From Prorocentrum cordatum (lineage: Eukaryota; Sar; Dinophyceae; Prorocentrales; Prorocentraceae): DNA of 32,666 nt. Every line of letters begins with the position of its first letter. Positions within the stretch are counted from its first letter, which is position 1. Made by a program: the position numbers and the translations under genes. Below, piece after piece: positions 17,489 to 26,060 of this stretch. The DNA is taken from NCBI GenBank assembly GCA_963575745.1, contig CAUYUJ010021072.1, positions 112,501 to 145,166 on the forward strand, in the 5' to 3' direction. The notes below the pieces were generated by a model. It was not told where the DNA came from, ran no database searches, and saw only the letters and a program-made list of their open reading frames with translations.

Positions 17489-17750
17489 TGGCACTCTCGA
17501 TTGCAGCGCGCGGTGGGGACGTCATCCCAGACACGATCGCGTCGTTAAAAAAATCCGGACGGAAGCTTTTTGGCCATTTTCGGCCTCGGGTGGCCCTTGC
17601 CGGGCCTCGGGACCGTCAAAAAACGACTCAGGATGAACAACCGGTCCCGGGAACGGGGTCGGGACTTCCAGGGACTCCGTATGGACAAAAATCAGGACGT
17701 CGCATGTCTGGGCGTGGCACTCTGGATGTCAGCGCGCGGCGGGACTTCAT
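17489..17750 (+). mobile_element. Family F copy 4 with 37-bp flanking direct repeats
   Basis: The element proper (17527-17711) starts CCAGACACGATCGCGTCGT and ends CAGGACGTCGCATGTCTGG. It is bracketed by TGGCACTCT.GAT then CAGCGCGCGG.GGGAC and TCAT, at 17489-17525 and again at 17715-17750. The flanks agree at most positions. They are much longer than a normal target-site duplication. Confidence 0.75.
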
Positions 17751-18204
17751 AGTCTTCGTGCCGACCATGTTCTCAAGCCCCCTCGCCCCCGACCTCCGGC
17801 GCACGGAAGCTTCCAATGCCTTGGCCCCGGAGTTCTCGACCCAGGATGGCCGCAGGATAATGGTCCCGAGACGACCGGAGAGGCCCCCCCCACTGGCGCA
17901 TGAAAGGGCCCCTGGCGCTCCCATAGGACCCGCCGGTTGCCCCGTGGGGCTCTCTTGGGGCCCTCTCAGCGGGACCAGACATGGCGGACGCCACTATCGG
18001 GGGAGCGTAAGACCCGGGTTTGCCAGGACTCGGGTTCGCCATCGTTTTTTGACGACCGCGCCTCGGATTTTGACGAGGAGGAGTTTCGTGGAATGTCTGC
18101 AGCGGGAGGCCTCGTCAAAATGCATGCTCGGCCTCGTCATTTTTTGACGACCTCGTCGGGGATTTCCGAGTCCACTGTACCCAGGTCTTACGTCCCCCTG
18201 ACAC
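17751..18204. other. No gene recognised
   Basis: Contains CGTCATTTTTTGACGA (18136-18151) and two similar CGTTTTTTGACGA.C / TTTTGACGAGG words (18043-18080), suggesting short hairpins. No coding frame of interest. Confidence 0.5.
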
Positions 18205-18480
18205 TAGTGCCCGAGAGGCCCCAGAAACAGTCCCCCTTCCCTCTCCGTGCTCCTCCGGAGCGGACGCCACGGCAGCCAGCACTGTGCGTGAAAATCCTTC
18301 CTTCCTTCTGCTCCTCCGCCTCCCTCCCTTCCCCGGACGCCTTTAGTGCCCGAGAGGCCCCAGAGACAGTCCCCTTCCCTCTCCGTGCTCCTCCGAAGCG
18401 CACGCCACGGCAGCCAGCACTGCGCGTCCACCCTTCCTTCCTTCCTCCTGCTCCTCCGCCCCCCCATCCTTCCCGCTCGG
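18205..18480. repeat. 138-bp tandem duplication
   Basis: TAGTGCCCGAGAGGCCCCAG starts at 18205 and again at 18343. Both copies continue CAGTCCCC.TTCCCTCTCC, GTGCTCCTCC, then ACGCCACGGCAGCCAGCACT. The period is a multiple of three, so long frames span both units (antisense AQCWLPWRPLRRSTEREG type). It is followed by CCTTCCTTCC.CTCCTCC-rich sequence. Confidence 0.92.
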
Positions 18481-18908
18481 CACTCCTGCCTTCTCACTGC
18501 GCCCATGCTGTTCCCTCCCTCCTCCCCTGCCGTCTCCCTTCCGCTCACGCCCTGTGTCCTCCACCCTCCTTCCCCTTCGCCGTTCGTCCTTCTCCTCCCC
18601 TCTGCTCCCCGCCCGCCTGCCTCCTGCCCCCGCGCTCGAGAGCCCTCCCGTCGCCCTCTGTCCCCCTGTCCCTCCCTCCCTCCCCCTCGCTCTCGCACGT
18701 GTCTCGGCGCTGTCCGTTGGTCCTCGCTCGGGTGCGCTCCTTGTTTGGGGCGTCGCGCCCGCCGCCCCGGCCGTCGTCGCCGTGCGCCTGCGCCCGCCGC
18801 CCGATCTGCTCGGCGGCCGAGGCGGGCGTGTCTCTCGGCTCCCGGCCGCTGCTCCCGTGCGCGGGGCCTCGACGGCGACGGAGACCTCCTCGTGCTCCTG
18901 GGTTCCGT
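18481..18908. other. C/T-rich stretch without recognised gene
   Basis: CCTCC/CTTCC-rich to 18700, then a GC-rich part (CGCCCGCCGCCC). Long frames on both strands have Pro/Ser/Arg-rich products and no domains. Confidence 0.4.
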
Positions 18909-19040
18909 GCCTCCAGGCTGCCCTGGGTTTCTTCTTGGGTCTCGAGGGCTTTGCTGTAGAGGGCGTAGCGTTCCCACACCAGAAATCGAGGGACGTCCCG
19001 GGGTCTCAGGGTCGGGTTTCTTGCGGAAGCTTTCTTGTGG
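18909..19040 (-). repeat. 130-bp dispersed repeat, copy B
   Basis: The partner of 6321-6449, in the same orientation. The minus strand reads HKKASARNPTLRPRDVPRFL then VWERYALYSKALETQEETQG. Surrounding sequence differs from that of copy A: a TCC tract lies on one side and Arg/Gly-rich translated low complexity on the other. Confidence 0.8.
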
Positions 19041-19106
19041 TCGAGCCCCTGCTGTACGTGTCCCCCCTGCCCTGGAGGGTTTCTCCGAGGGAAAAAGGCG
19101 ACCCGT

Positions 19107-19317
19107 CCTCCTCCTCCTCCTCCTCCTCCTCCTCCTCCTCCTCCTCCTTCCTCCTCCTCCTCCTCCTCCTCCTCCTCCTCCTCCTCCTCTCCTCCTCCTC
19201 TCCCGTCCTCCCTCCTCCCTCCTCCCTCCTCGCCATCCTCCCTCCTCCCTCCTCCTCCTACCCTCCGCCGCCTCCTCCTCCTCCTCCCTCCTCCTCCTCC
19301 TCCTCCTCCTTCTCGGG
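19107..19317. repeat. (TCC)n tract with TCCCTCC interruptions
   Basis: About 210 bp, pure TCC at first, then (CTCCCTCCT)n from 19200 to 19260, then TCC again. Confidence 0.95.
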
Positions 19318-19716
19318 TTGCCTACGGCCCCCGGGGGAAACCGTGCACCCCTCCCCTCTCCGCGGACGACTTGCGTGCACCTTGCCGCGCTGGCGTCTCC
19401 CGAGGCGTCGTGGAGCCTCGCCCCAGGAGCGGCACGGTGCCTAGAGTCAGTCTCTCGGCCCCCCGGCGCCGACGCACCGTGCACCGCACCGCGCTGGAGC
19501 AGGGCCCGAAGGGAGTCCAGACGTTCTGGGCCTCCCAGATCCGGAGGTGGATAGACCTCCTGCCCCGACACGTCGATTAGCGAATTGGCCGTTTTCGGTT
19601 TGCGCGAGGCCGTCGCGGCCGTGGTCTTTAGCGGGTCCAGGTCCGTCGGTTTCGGTCCTGGGCCGTTTTCTCTAAAGGGTGGCTTCCAAAAGGGAGGTCT
19701 GTCCACCGCCGACAGA

Positions 19717-19950
19717 TGTGTTCCGAGTAGATGGGGTCGGAGGATCGCGCCGCATCGCCGTTGTAGCACCGCTGCTTCGCCGCTGCATCGCCGATGCATC
19801 GCCGATGCATCGGCGATGCGTGTGATGCATCGGCGACGTCGGCATGGACCAAATCGGGCTCCACATCGGGCCGCATCGCCGATGCATTGGCCATGCGGCA
19901 CGACGCGATCCTCCGACCCCGTCCAGTCGGACCCCGCCTGTAAGCCCTCT
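19717..19950. mobile_element. Family C long-palindrome element, copy 3
   Basis: Left arm TTCCGAGTAGATGGGGTCGG then AGGATCGCGCCGCATCGCC. Right arm GCGATCCTCCGACCCCGTC then AGTCGGACC. The centre is full of CATCGCCGATGC words. The outermost CTAGGCCTCCT of copies 1 and 2 is not preserved. Confidence 0.75.
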
Positions 19951-20002
19951 GGGCATGGTACGGTGCATGTGCACCGTTCTCGCAATACAGTCCAGCATTT
20001 GA

Positions 20003-20221
20003 TTAAGACACCTCCTTTTGAAAAGCTGGGCCAGCGTTTCTTAGCCAACCTTTCGGCTGCCTGAGTGTCATGCCCGCCTGCACTCTGAGGTGGGGGCTGT
20101 TGGGCCTGGCAGGCTCCACTTCAACCTCGTCGTCGTCCTCCTCCTCACGAGCTACCTGCATGTGGATGTTTGCGAGGGAAAAATCTTCAACCTCGCCCTC
20201 CTGCTCACCCGCTCCTTCCCT
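20003..20221 (-). pseudogene. Short acidic coding-like frame (72 codons)
   Basis: Between a TAG at 20222-20224 and the TAA at 20003-20005 the minus strand reads EGAGEQEGEVEDFSLANIHM, then QVAREEEDDDEVEVEPARP and RVQAGMTLRQPKGWLRNAGP, ending AFQKEVS. Composition differs from translated microsatellite: ordinary residues flank a short acidic run. It may be a C-terminal exon or a relic. Function unknown. Confidence 0.3.
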
Positions 20222-20229
20222 CTACTCAT

Positions 20230-20875
20230 CTCTCTCTCTCTCTCTTCCCTGCTGCTGCTGCTGCTGCTTCTCCTCCTTCCTCCCCCTCCCCCTCCTCCTC
20301 CTCCTCCTCCTCCTCGTCCTCCTCCTCCTCCTCCTCCTCGTCCTCCTACTCCTCCTCCTCCTCCTCGCTCTCCTCGTTCCTTTTATTACTCCTGCTCCCT
20401 GCTGCTCCTGCTCCTCCTCTGTCTCTCCCCCTCGTACTCCATTTTATCATGTCTCCCCTTTTCCTCTCCTCAGCCTCACTTTTCGAAATCATCATCATTA
20501 TCATCATCCTCATCATCCTCTTCATGTTTTTTTCTTTCTGATCATGCCCCTCCCTGCCCCTTCTTCATTCGGTTGTCGTGTTTTCCACCGGAGACGGTGG
20601 AGGATTGGGACCAGGGGGCCGAGGAGGGAGAGGATGAGGGGATGGAGGAGGAGAAGGAGGAGGACGGCGGGGGAGGATGAGAAAAAAAGAGGGGGGGAAG
20701 AAGAGGAGGAGGAGGCGATGGAGGAGGAGGAGGTGGAGGAGGAGGAGGAGGAGGAGGACCAAAAGGAGGATAACGAGAGAACTAGGAGGATGATGAGGAC
20801 GAGAAGGAGGAGGAGAAGGAGGAGGAGGAGGAAAGGAGCGGGGGAGGAGGAGGAGAGAGGAGAGGGGCAGGGGAA
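20230..20875. repeat. TCT, GCT, (TCC)n then (GGA)n microsatellite complex
   Basis: CTCTCTCT at 20229-20244, CTGCTG at 20250-20270, TCC runs 20278-20370, CATCAT near 20488-20515, then GGA-rich from 20620 to 20875. The TCC block and the GGA block are inverted with respect to each other about 300 bp apart, which could fold back. A plus frame at 20090 begins with a hydrophobic LHFNLVVVLLLTSYLHV stretch, but it continues into poly-Leu and poly-Pro. Confidence 0.9.
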
Positions 20876-20891
20876 GGATGATGATGATGAT

Positions 20892-20922
<31 letters not shown>

Positions 20923-20940
20923 ATGATGGTGATTATGATT

Positions 20941-20997
<57 letters not shown>

Positions 20998-21367
20998 CTG
21001 CTGATGATGATGATGATGATGATGCTTGCCCTGATGATGATTATGATGATGATGGTGGTGGTGGTGGTGGTGGTGGTGAGGATGATGATGTGATGGCGAT
21101 GATGATGAAATGAGGAGGAGATGATGAAGATGGATGCTGAGGGTGCTGCTTGCTTGCTGCGATGCTGTTGATGATGATGATTATGATGATGATTGATCTG
21201 AAATGGTGATGGTGATGGTGATGGATGGTGATGGTGATGGTGATGTGATATTATGATTATGATGATGATTATGATGATGATGATGATGAGATGGATGAGG
21301 ATGATGATGAATGATGATGATGATGATGAATGATGATGATGATGATGATGCTGATGATGATGATGAT

Positions 21368-21398
<31 letters not shown>

Positions 21399-21480
21399 AT
21401 GAGGAGGAGGAGGAGGATGAGGAGGAGGAGGAGGAGCGGGGTAGGAGGAGGAGGAGGAGGAGCAGGAGGAGGAGGGTAGG
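20876..21480. repeat. Long (GAT)n microsatellite complex
   Basis: About 540 bp dominated by GAT with blocks of GCT (20892), GGT (21052-21075), GATTAT and GGTGAT (21203-21245), then GGA from 21401 to 21480. Frames give poly-Asp, poly-Met or antisense poly-Ile/His. I treat all as repeat translation. Confidence 0.97.
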
Positions 21481-21874
21481 AGGAGGAGGGTGGGAGAAGG
21501 GTTAAGACAATATATTCGTTCGGGATTCTAACACCTTGTTCTTTCGGGGAACGAGGTCTCGTGCAGTTGCGAGTGTAATACAACGCACTGCGCCGCACTG
21601 CAGCGCAGTGCAAACGCTAGTTAATGCCAATGTGAGATCCAACGCGCTGCAATGCAATGCAATTTCAGCGCACTGCAGCGGGAACGGAACATCCTACACG
21701 CCACATCTCAACGCCTTTGTTGCCGAAGACATCCCATACCATTCGATTCGCCACGTGGCAACGCCTGGAGGGCGAACACACACGCACACACACAGACCCT
21801 GAATGGGGGACGACCACCACGACGGCGGCGTCGACGGCGACGGCGACGCTGACGTGGGGCAGAGTCCCTAGTGA
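21481..21874. other. Unique stretch with GCACTGC words and one array unit
   Basis: GCGCACTGCAGCG and related GCACTGC words recur between 21580 and 21680. At 21741-21778 there is one ATTCGCCACGTGGCAACGCC unit with GGGCGAACA, the same word as in the array at 22813. (CA)n at 21776-21795 and a GGCGACGGCGACG run near 21830 follow. No gene. Confidence 0.6.
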
Positions 21875-22510
21875 TGTCTCGTGGGGCCTCTTCGGAGCGC
21901 GCTCGTAGGCCTCTGGGGGGCAGTCTTGGGGCCTCTTGGGAGCATCTCGGGAGTCTCTTTGGAGAGCCTCTTGGGGCTCCCTGCGAGCTTCCTGGGGGCC
22001 TCTTGGGAGCCCCTTGGGGCCTCGTGGGGGCCCATCGGGGGGTCTCTTGGGGTCTCCTGGGAGCTTCTCGGGGCCGAGGGTTCGAAATGTTCGTTCGGGC
22101 TCCCGTGAGGGGTACCCTCTTGGAGCCGTTTTGGTGGCCTTTTGGGCCCTCTGGGATTCCTCTAGGGCCGTCGTGGGGCCCTCTTAGGTCGTTTTGGGGG
22201 CCTTCTTGGAAACCTCCTTGGGGCCTCTTGTGCCGATCTTGGTGGCATCTTGGGTCGTCTCGAGGCGTTGGGAAGCCGAAAAGGCGAGAACGCCAGAATC
22301 TTCTAAAGACCCGTTAAGCGAATCATCAATTGTTGCCTGTTGGGGCCCTCTTGGTGTGCTCGTTGCGGACCCTTCGAGAGTCTTGGAAGCCGGTCGGGCT
22401 GTCAGGAGACTTTGCTTGGCGTCTTGGACCGATTGTTCGGCGATTCGGAGCCCTCTTGGACGGTCTTCGGGGCCGCTGGGGCCGTCTTGGAGCTTTTTCG
22501 GGCCCCACGA
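21875..22510 (+). repeat. G-rich element R4 with three cores
   Basis: G-rich words as in R1 and R2, with core 2 at about 22075-22130 (GAGGGTTCGAAATGTTCG), core 1 at 22255-22336 (GGAAGCCGAAAAGGCG to GCGAATCATCAATTG) and core 3 at about 22430-22455 (GATTGTTCGGCGATTCGG). Core spacing agrees with R2 to within a few bases. It interrupts the CACGTGGCAACGCC array. Confidence 0.8.
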
Positions 22511-22812
22511 CCCCCCAGGGGAGGATGGTATTCTGACCCAGGACCCCTCCCAAGGATCCCCCCAGGACTTCCCCCCCCCCTGGGGGGGAAGGGATTGAAG
22601 GGAAGGGGCTTCCCTTCGACTCAACTACGACGTTGCTCAATTTCGCTTTGGTTTTGCTTTGGCTGGCTCGCTTGAGCAGGAGGGTCCAGTGAAGGGAGGA
22701 CGGCGACGGGCCCAGAGAGAGGAGGGTCAAACGCGACGGCGACGACGACGACGCCGAGTCAAACAGAACAGCGTCTCCGAGACGCCGACAGGGTCTGCGG
22801 ATTATTCCATTC
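22511..22812. other. No gene recognised
   Basis: C-rich and G-rich inverted runs at 22570-22592, TTTGCTTTGG words, and (GAC)n near 22740-22760. Confidence 0.4.
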
Positions 22813-23330
22813 CTACTCGTCATGTTATCAAAACGCCGGGGTCGGGGGGGGGCGAACAACAAGTACTATTCCACTCCACTCGCCACGTGGCAACGACTGG
22901 GGATGGCGAAGGAGGCGTATTCCATTCCACCCGGCTTGCGACAGCGCCGCGGTGGCCGAGGACTACACATCTCCGCTCCACACGCCACGTGGCAGCGCCT
23001 GAGGCCCAGCAGTGCTATGCCACTGCTCTTCACGCGGTAACGCCCCGGGGCAGAACAATGCAACTATGCCGGGGCGACAAACAAGTGTTCCTTTCAATTC
23101 GCTCCGCTTCCTCGTCCTCCTCCTCCTCCTCCTCTTCCTCCTCCTCCTCCTCCTCCGCCTTCACCTCCTCCTCCTCCACGTGGGAATGCCGGGGTGACAA
23201 GCAACATGTGACCTCTAATTCGCCACGGGTAAACGCCGCGGAGGCGGAGCACAATTTTGCTGCTGTGCTCAGCGTGACAGCGCCGAGGGGGCGAACAAAA
23301 AACTCGCATTGCGACGCGGCAACGCCCCGG
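22813..23330. repeat. Irregular CGCCACGTGGCAACGCC array
   Basis: Diverged units at about 22813, 22876, 22927, 22979, 23028, 23172, 23217, 23265 and 23306, around the consensus ATTCGCCACGTGGCAACGCC followed by GGGGCGAACA. Spacing is about 45-60 bp, interrupted by a TCC tract at 23111-23180. The CACGTG centre is a palindrome. Plus-strand translation gives RHVAT-type peptide repeats (HSTRHVAT). (GAC)n follows at 23330-23410. Confidence 0.75.
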
Positions 23331-23492
23331 ACGACGACGACGACGACCACGATGACGACGATGATGTGGACGGCGATGACAACGACGAAGACGACGAAGA
23401 CGACGACGAAGGAATGTAATGGAATGGGAAAAGTTTGAACGGGATGGGATTCGATGCGATGCGATGGGATGGGATGAGATACAATGGCATGT

Positions 23493-23625
23493 CTTAGGTG
23501 GGGCGTGTCCTCGACTTGAAAAATCAATACCCCGAACTATTCAAAAATAGCAAACAAAGTTAAACATTCGTCCCCATTTTTGGTTGAATATTCCTCCTGT
23601 AGAGGGACAGGCCCGACTTGGGGCA
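23493..23625 (-). mobile_element. Family M inverted-repeat element, copy 3
   Basis: Reverse orientation. The right end in plus coordinates reads TATTCCTCCTGTAGAGGGAC then AGGCCCGACTT. The left end is TTAGGTGGGGCGTGTCC then TCGACTTGAAAAAT. The centre is AT-rich (ACTATTCAAAAATAGC). The left end is the more diverged. Confidence 0.72.
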
Positions 23626-23770
23626 TGTCATGGGATGGAATGGCTTGGACTGGAACGGATCGGAACGTGACGGAGCCACCGCCGCCTGCTGATGCTCCTG
23701 CTCTCGTTCCGTTCCGTTCTAGTCCATTCCAACCTATCCCATTCCAATCAATCCCATCGCGTCGCACCCC

Positions 23771-23773
23771 ACC

Positions 23774-23825
<52 letters not shown>

Positions 23826-23839
23826 CCATCACCATCATT

Positions 23840-23894
<55 letters not shown>

Positions 23895-24262
23895 CCATCA
23901 TCCCATTCCAATCCATCCCAGTCCATCGTGTCGCACCCCATCCCACATCCCATCCCATCCCATCCCATTCCATTCAGTCGTCGTCGTCGTTTTCGTCGTC
24001 GTCGTCGTTCTCGTTGCCGTCGTCGTTGTCGTCGTCGTCGTCGTCGTCGTCCGTCCGTCGTTTCCGGTCGTAGACAGTTTTCATCAAAGGCTGGTTTACT
24101 ATTCGGTGTTAGTTTTTTTAGTTGGTTGCATCCGCATTTGTCAGGGTTCGTCGTCGTCGTCGCCGTCGTCGTTTCTCGTCGCCGTTCGAAAAGAAATATC
24201 GTCGTCGTTCGTCGTGTCGCCGTCGTCGTTCTCGTCGACGTCGTCGTCGCCGTCGTCGTCGG
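23771..24262. repeat. (CAT)n and (GTC)n microsatellites with unique island
   Basis: CAC/CAT units 23769-23900, CCCATTCCATCC words around both sides (23720-23970), GTC units 23976-24055, a unique island 24056-24145 (GACAGTTTTCATCAAAGGCT), and GTC/GTT units 24146-24262. Confidence 0.93.
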
Positions 24263-24369
24263 TCGTGTTTCGACGGAACGTGCTGGGTCGCAAATTCTAG
24301 ACGCTTCGCGTATCCCCACCATCCCGTCCAGAAACGACGCCCAGGCGAGTAGAGGGTCGTCCTGAGGGG

Positions 24370-24620
24370 CTTTTCGGCGTCTTGGGTGCCTCGGGGGGGG
24401 GCCTCTGTGGGCCGTTCGGGATCCTCTTTGGGGCCTCCTGGGGGCCTCTTGGGGCCTCTTGGGGCCATCTTGGGGCCTTTGGGGGCCTCCTGGGCGCTTC
24501 TTGGGGCCTCCTGGGCGCTTCTTGGGTGCCTCTGGGGGGTCTCTTGGGGCCTCTTGAGGGTCTCTTGGGGGCCTCCTGGGGGCCTCTTGGGGGGCCTCGG
24601 AGCCATCTTGGAGGAGATCG
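24370..24620 (+). repeat. G-rich array R5, without cores
   Basis: GGCCTCTTGGGG and GGCCTCCTGGG words, more regular than in R1-R4 and lacking the three unique cores. It ends at a unique GAGGAGATCGATCAACGAAG stretch. Confidence 0.85.
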
Positions 24621-24965
24621 ATCAACGAAGGGGGGTTCCCTAATTACAGCCCCCCCCTCAGGAGCCACGATCCTCGTGAGGGGTGTCGAATTTTAGCCCT
24701 CCCAGGGGTCGATCTTGGGCGCTCCAACGCGCCGCGGAACCCCCTGTCCAGGTCAGTGGGGAGGGGGTAGCAGGAGGGTTAAACCCCTCCCCGAAGGGGA
24801 AGAGGGAGGGGTGGAAGAGGAAACTCGTTAAACCACCGACGCCCAGAGGGCTGGTGGGATATGTTTCAAAGGACGGTCGAGCCATTGGTTGGTTAGTTCT
24901 TTGGTTGGTTGCCTGGTTGGTTTGCTGGCTGATTGGTTGGTTTGTTGGTTGGCGGTTTGTTGAGT
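24621..24965. other. No gene; C/G-rich runs then TTGG-rich stretch
   Basis: 24650-24695 includes GAGCCACGATCCTCGTGAGG then GGTGTCGAA, a distant relative of the 90-bp unit. 24766-24815 has GGGGAGGGGG and CCCCTCCCCGAAGGGG. 24890-24963 is a (TTGG/TTTG) simple-sequence stretch. Confidence 0.5.
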
Positions 24966-25007
24966 CAATTTCGGCACACCCCTCACACGGATCGCGCCTC
25001 TGGAGCT
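24966..25007 (-). repeat. Inverted single copy related to the 90-bp satellite
   Basis: CAATTTCGGCACACCCCTCA then CACGGATCGCG and CTCTGGAGC. Its reverse complement carries GTGTGAGGGGTGTGCCGAAA, the core of the 90-bp unit, with GCTCC at the expected side. Confidence 0.7.
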
Positions 25008-25584
25008 TGGAATCGTTTTTCTTCACCCACCGATGAAAGCTATTGACCGCCGAGTGAATATTCTGAGTCCCGCCAGATGGACTTCTTCACGCCCAGAAGC
25101 CCCAGAAAGAGGAGGATGAGGATGGGGGGGGGAGGAGGGAGAAAGAGATTGTAGCTTGTAGATTCGGAGTACAGCTACTGACCCGAGGAGGCGCCCGAGT
25201 GTCTCCTCTGCCAGCGAGAGGGTAGCAGCACTGTAGAAGAAACGCGTTTTTCCAGACACCCTGTGCCCGGTTGTATGGTGTCGGAAACAAGAACAAAAAA
25301 AAGGAGGGAGGAAGAAGAGGGCCTGGCAGAAGACGGCCTCCGTTGAAGGCGACCCTGCGAAGCCCACGGTGTCCTCGGACGCGCCAGACGCGCCAACGGA
25401 GGCACTGGCGTGCCACCGCCGCCGCCGCCGCCGCCGTCGCCGCCGTCGCCGCCGTCGCCGTCGTCGTCTTCGTCGTCGTCGGCGGAGAAGGTCGAGGAAG
25501 CAGGGGAGGAGGGAGAGGAATCAGGGCGAGGAGGAAACGGAGGGTGAGGAGCATGAGGCGGAGGACCAGAGCATCCCCAGCATT
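25008..25584. other. No gene recognised; (GCC/GTC)n at 25410-25490
   Basis: GCCGCC and GTCGCC units at 25415-25475 flanked by GGA-rich sequence to 25560. Antisense frames read poly-Ala/Thr/Gly here. No domain. Confidence 0.5.
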
Positions 25585-25636
25585 GAGTCGGGCGTGTCCC
25601 TCCACAGGAGGAACATTCAAACATAATTATCCTGGC
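25585..25636 (+). mobile_element. Family M left end only (copy 4)
   Basis: GAGTCGGGCGTGTCCCTC then CACAGGAGGAACATTCAAAC, followed by ATAATTATCC. The sequence then leaves the family: the matching right end is absent nearby but one occurs at 27046-27131. Confidence 0.7.
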
Positions 25637-26060
25637 GAAGGACCCAACCAGATGCAGTTGCGAGTACCGCAATTGTGAGTATCTTCTTCGATGGCGCTCC
25701 CTATGGGGCCACGAACCGTATGAGGGGTGTGCCGGAACGTGGCGGGGTACACAACGCAAAGGAATACAATAGGTCTGATTACCAGAGAATGAACGCGGGT
25801 GAGTCAGAGCGCGAGTGAGTCTGAGTGTGAATGGGCCTGCGTGCGAGTGAGTATATTTGCATGAATGCGATCATGGCTACGCCTAGTGTAAATGAATACG
25901 AATGTGAATGGCTCGAGCATGCCTGTCCGAACACTCGTGACACTGGGCGTGGCCGCCGCAGGCAGCCTCCGCAGGAACCCCGACGGCAGCGCCCGCACGC
26001 CGCGACACCCATGTCGGCACGCTCTTTGCGAGGATAGCGCCCGCTTTCGTCCCTTCTTTT
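25637..26060. other. No gene; one distant 90-bp relative and GAGTG-rich run
   Basis: 25693-25730 reads GCTCCCTATGGGGCCACGAA then CCGTATGAGGGGTGTGCCGG, a single unit-like copy. 25795-25920 is a degenerate GTGAGTCTGAGTGTGAA run resembling 9345-9450. Confidence 0.6.

Noticed and set aside
18204-20048. 614-codon minus frame, longest in the window
   Set aside because: It crosses a family C element, a TCC tract, a dispersed repeat and a tandem duplication and has Arg/Gly/Glu low-complexity composition.
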